From NCBI RefSeq assembly GCF_029852145.1, contig NC_079973.1, positions 9,010,385 to 9,074,384 on the forward strand: a DNA stretch of 64,000 nt. Reading direction: 5' to 3'. The position numbers were made by a program, and so were the translations under genes. Shown here piece by piece: positions 60,368-64,000 of this stretch. Under the pieces are notes generated by a model. The model ran no database searches. It worked only from the letters and a program-made list of their open reading frames with translations, and was not told the origin of the DNA. Within the stretch, counting starts at the first letter, position 1. Each line of letters opens with the position of its first letter. Source of the stretch: Microplitis mediator (taxonomy: Eukaryota > Arthropoda > Insecta > Hymenoptera > Braconidae).

Positions 60368-62751
60368 TTAATGAAAATCTACAAACCATTTGCCTTTACC
60401 ACTAAGTTCAGAGATTTTCCTGTCATTTGCTGCCTTTTGTTCGTCAAATTTCACTTGTCGGTTTAAAATATTACATTGTTGTTGAATAAGTATAGTAACA
60501 ACTTTACTAACAATTTTACTATTCAGCGAGACTTGGTGTTTTGAACAAGTCAGCCAATTATTTCTAAATGCAGACGTCATAACTGTAATCGCTAACAAAC
60601 CAATATTTTTTTCATGGAGTTTAGGTTTTACAGTTCTGTTGAAAATATTAACAGCTTCAGCAATTGCACTTTTTAAATTTTCAGACATAATCTGAATAGA
60701 TGGTTCATTCACTTCATAAATATTTGACTGACAATTTGTACACTGTGTATCACTGATTGAGCGTAAAACATTCCGAAATATTTTCTCCGGTATTTGTTCC
60801 TCAGTCAATACTATACAGTCATCATTATCATCTATGTCATCATCAAAAAAAAGATTTAACGATTCAAGAAAATTATCATCTGTGTCTAGCAAATGTACTT
60901 GAGGAATATTATCATCTTCTTCACAGTCTATTTGATTTGATTCGACATCTGCTTTAGAAGTTTGACTCGTATGTTTCGTCACTAAATCATCGCAGCTGAT
61001 TATTGGTGAAAAGTAATCATTTTTACAATTTGTGCCTTTTATCGTGAAGCTTGAATATGATGTAAGCAGAGCAGCTTTAAATGCACTTATAAAGTGTAAG
61101 CAGATTAAATTCCTATTGCAGCCTTGCAAACTTTTAACGACACCGAAAAAATTTTCCAATCCGTCTGTAGATAGATGTCGCATGTTAATTGATTCAAATC
61201 CAGCAGTGTCTAATAAATAACGACATAAGTCAGTGGCAGATGAAAGATTGTTTAATATGGCTTTTGGAGTAGTCGTTTTAACGTGATTATCTTTTTGATT
61301 TTCTTTTGAAGCACTTTGTCTGTTCCCTTGTACTTTTTTGTTAGGAATAATAAATTTAAATGATGCAAATAACTTGCGATATGAAAACCAATCATTGAAA
61401 TGAGAAGAATTTTTTGTCACCAAAGCTCTCGAAGTAGTGATTTTCGGGTCGTTTCCAACAATTTTACTCCCATTTAATGAATCAAACATTTCATCAATTA
61501 TACCTATAACTCGTCCGGTTTCTTCAGCTGTTGGGTGCTGAATGGGATTCGATCTACCTCGTTTAATTAAGTTTCTGGCAGTTGTCGCGCTTAAAACTTG
61601 AGCAGCCTTTCCCACGTTCATCTTCACTTTGTTGTTCGAATAAATATGATCTTCAGTTAAATGACAATTGGGATCAGTCTCGTAGTAATCAACAACATCC
61701 CGCCGATAAGCCTTCTCACTGCCCAAATGAATGATTCTGCCTTCGTACTCGTTTCTCTTGTTATTAGCCTGGTCTTCACGGACCCAATTGTCGAATGCTC
61801 CGGAAAAACAAGTTTTTGTAGTTTTCATTAAATGCGCACCATCATAAAATATGTAAATTTTTTCTGTCGATGTTGAGACAGTGAAAAAATTACGAGTATA
61901 ATGCCCATCTACAGTATCGTTGATTAAAAGATTGAAGGCTCCTTTATTTGTCGAACCTTGGTCAGAAACCATTGCGACAATTTTGATTTTATTAGCAGCT
62001 ACAATACGTTCTATCAATTGAGTAATTAAGGATTTCAAAACTTCTGTACTCATTGGACCTTTTGTAAAGTGGAATGATAAAGGTTGTTTTCCGTGGCCAT
62101 GAAGTTGCTGCAGCATAAAAACAGTGACATGGTCGGCTAAGTCTGGCTTCCGGCAACCATTACCATCGTCGTGAAACCCGGTTACAGAGTCGTCACCTTC
62201 TGTGAACGTAACTCTCTTTTTTACACTCGTTTCATCAACGAAAATTGCACAATATGCATCCAATTTATCAACACTGCGACTCGTAGCTTTGTCAAGTGCA
62301 GAAAAAATTATATCGTTGAAACCTGGATGCAATTTTATATCCGCAAAAGACCGCTTGAGAGTCTTTTCTGATGGCAGTTGAAATAAACTCTGCAGAAATC
62401 GGTAGCATTTTGGTGATCTTTTAAAAATATTAAGAGAAAATATTATTTCGTTTTTGGTGTAGCGTTCACCACCGCTTAGTCGATTGTAATTGCGTTCTTC
62501 AATAGCCATTAACAACGACAGACCTTGAGAAAAAGTTGACTTTTGCGAGCAATTGCAAGATCTCTTTTTTAATTGGTCCTCCAATTGCTCACACTCTAAT
62601 GTTTTTTTTTCTAAGAGATTTTCCACTTCCTTCCTTGCTTTTTTTTCAGCTTTCAGAAACTCTAAAATAGCTTTAACATCCGGTGTAGGGTTAGCATTTG
62701 TTACTCCTGCTTCTTCCATAAGTCTTCTTGATGTCACGTACGATGTTGCTC
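60368..62751 (-). CDS. P-element / THAP9-type transposase, catalytic exon
   Basis: Intact 794-codon exon ending in TAA, starting after the acceptor TTTTAAAG with a one-base split codon. The open frame extends upstream to an ATG at 62836, but those residues are hydrophobic intron-like translation. Order: a coiled coil (FLKAEKKARKEVENLLEKKT), as in the P-element dimerisation region, then the split RNase-H-like core with insertion domain. The three acidic residues of P transposase have counterparts: Asp in FVDETS (codon at 62236-62234), Asp in MVSDQGSTNKGAF (61963-61961) and Glu in STDGLENFFG (61156-61154). The GTP-binding insertion region probably includes YDGAHLMKTTKTCF. The N-terminal THAP zinc finger is not in this exon and must lie upstream, perhaps past the right edge. 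It may be a mobile P-like element or a domesticated gene; no terminal repeats were found. Confidence 0.88.
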
Positions 62752-62839
62752 CTTTAAAACAAATACACCAAATTAAATATTTTTTAAAAATAGTAACTAG
62801 TAAAAATAAAGTTGTAATATATAAAATGATAAACAACTG

Positions 62840-63476
62840 CTACGTATTATTGTGTCGTTTTTTTATTTTTTACCTGAATGATTTAAAAGGATGATCGAAG
62901 TTATCGCAGCTCGAGGAATAATTGAAAATATGTTTATAATTTAAATAATTATAGTGCATACCAGCACGCGTGATTCATTATTTCTGTTCGCGATTTATAG
63001 ATAATTATTTCAAAAGTTATTATATAAAAAATGTATTATTTGTTAAAATAGCTTGCAATAACATAATGAATTATTAGAAAACCGACATCAGTTCGATGAA
63101 AAAAAACAAATCGCGCGTTCGTAATTTAATCAAATATTTACAACTTTATACCTAATAAATGATTGACTGCCAAGAAATGTAAATTCGCGCGCTAAGATTA
63201 ATATACATATAATGCGCTTGCAATTGTATAAAATATTTACAATTTAGTGTTATTTAAGTAATTAATGAAAAAAATATATATAAATATGTATACACACAAC
63301 ACGATTATAAATTCAAAAAATATTTACAATTCAAAGTGCGCGTACATTCTGTCGCGTTACTTATTCAGAAATGACTTATTTTTATACGCCCTTATAGGTT
63401 TAGAAAACTTTCATAGGCCAAAAGGGCGTATAATAATATGTTTTTTTGGAATTTGTGACGCGACGTGCTTATAAAT
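62840..63476. other. Gap between transposase exon and right-edge exons
   Basis: No coding stretch. 63330-63475 is an imperfect inverted repeat: TCGCGTTAC / GTGACGCGA outer arms and ATACGCCCTTATAGG / CCAAAAGGGCGTAT inner arms (63384-63432). Confidence 0.45.
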
Positions 63477-64000
63477 TCAGCACACACGTCGAAAATTAAT
63501 GGGTTTACAATAATTGTTTAATAATGAATCAATTTTGGAAACCAGTTCCTCAGCGGGTGAAGTCTCCATATATTTTAAATAACCATTCAATCTCCTTAAT
63601 AGTGCTTGATGAGATATCCCTTTTTTTTTTTTTACCACTTGCTGCATATTTACATACTCCAAGTCGTTAATATTGCTGCTTTCATTGAATGGGAACGGAT
63701 AAACTTTCTGAACTGTTGAATTCGTATCCAACATTTCAAACGCTAATTCTGTAAAAAGTTTTTGCGTAAATCTTACAATTCCTATATGTACCCGATGAAA
63801 TATTCAACCGATAGTAATGAGTTCGTAACATAAGTTATTCAAATTGTATATACCTGATGAACGTGTTCTCTGCCTTCTAGGAGTCGCTTCTCTAACACTT
63901 GTCGCGATAGTACCCATATCTACCGATCTTCTTTTAGATTTTTGTTGAATCACATTTAATGGCGTCCGGCTTGCTTCAATATCGTCATTAATAAACGTAT
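63477..64000 (-). CDS. 3' end of an unrecognised gene (two exons, cut by window edge)
   Basis: Exon 64000-63854 reads ...TPLNVIQQKSKRRSVDMGTIATSV...RRQRTRSS and ends at a GTATAT donor one base into a codon. After a 105-base intron, exon 63748-63477 (acceptor TTTTACAG) continues ELAFEMLDTNSTVQKVYPFP, then VVKKKKGISHQALLRRLNGY and ends NNYCKPINFRRVC with TGA. The first exon is basic and serine-rich; the second has an amphipathic helical character. I do not recognise a family. The transposase exon at 62751 starts in the same phase, so the 63854 exon could splice to either acceptor. This could therefore be a separate gene or the upstream and alternative-terminal exons of the P-like transposase locus. 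Confidence 0.6.

Noticed and set aside
62752..62836. Start of the transposase at the ATG at 62836
   Set aside because: The 28 residues before GATSYV are hydrophobic, AT-driven and follow no P-family pattern; a TTTTAAAG acceptor lies exactly at the change, so they are probably intronic.

Overview
This window is strongly AT-rich, intron-containing animal DNA. The proteins point to an insect: a Smoothened receptor with the fly-type kinase-site pattern, two cuticular chitin-binding (CPAP3/obstructor) genes and a MATH-BTB gene. The dense load of palindromic miniature transposons would fit a parasitoid wasp (Hymenoptera), but that is an inference. No bacterial, organellar or viral gene was found.

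Layout, left to right. (1) 1-3206, minus: the first two coding exons of obst-A, running off the left edge. (2) 9453-13968, plus: a complete five-exon CPAP3 gene resembling Peritrophin-A, divergent from obst-A. (3) 14020-18725: nested repeats (a 1.5-kb foldback, a TTAA-flanked element inside another foldback) plus a decayed partial copy of the smoothened 3' end. (4) 18830-19906, plus: a single-exon MATH-BTB gene. (5) 20000-24700: miniature elements, a (TA)n tract and a 5S-rRNA-like relic. (6) 24893-38199, minus: a complete seven-exon smoothened gene (987 codons plus stop) whose large introns are mostly transposons. (7) 39784-42375: palindromic arrays. (8) 42654-44084, minus: a complete four-exon AIG1/ADTRP-family gene. 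(9) 45700-54700: gene-poor, with hairpin families, a long inverted duplication and repeats. (10) 54711-58017, plus: a complete five-exon CRAL-TRIO (clavesin/TTPA-like) gene. (11) 58700-59170: a 5'-truncated LINE. (12) 60368-64000, minus: a P-element/THAP9-type transposase with its catalytic acidic residues intact, and two further exons at the right edge that may belong to the same transcription unit.

Exon boundaries were worked out by hand from GT/AG sites, phase and family similarity. In each complete gene the exon lengths sum to an intact reading frame, which is strong internal support. The genes are ordinary single genes and do not form an operon or a pathway; obst-A and Peritrophin-A are both cuticle-matrix proteins. 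What is unusual is the variety and nesting of self-complementary repeats. No clear new multi-gene system is visible. The best leads are the P-like transposase locus with phase-compatible alternative last exons, the smoothened partial duplication, a transposon insertion with its empty site present elsewhere in the window, and a 535-bp inverted duplication whose two arms both encode signal-peptide-like reading frames.
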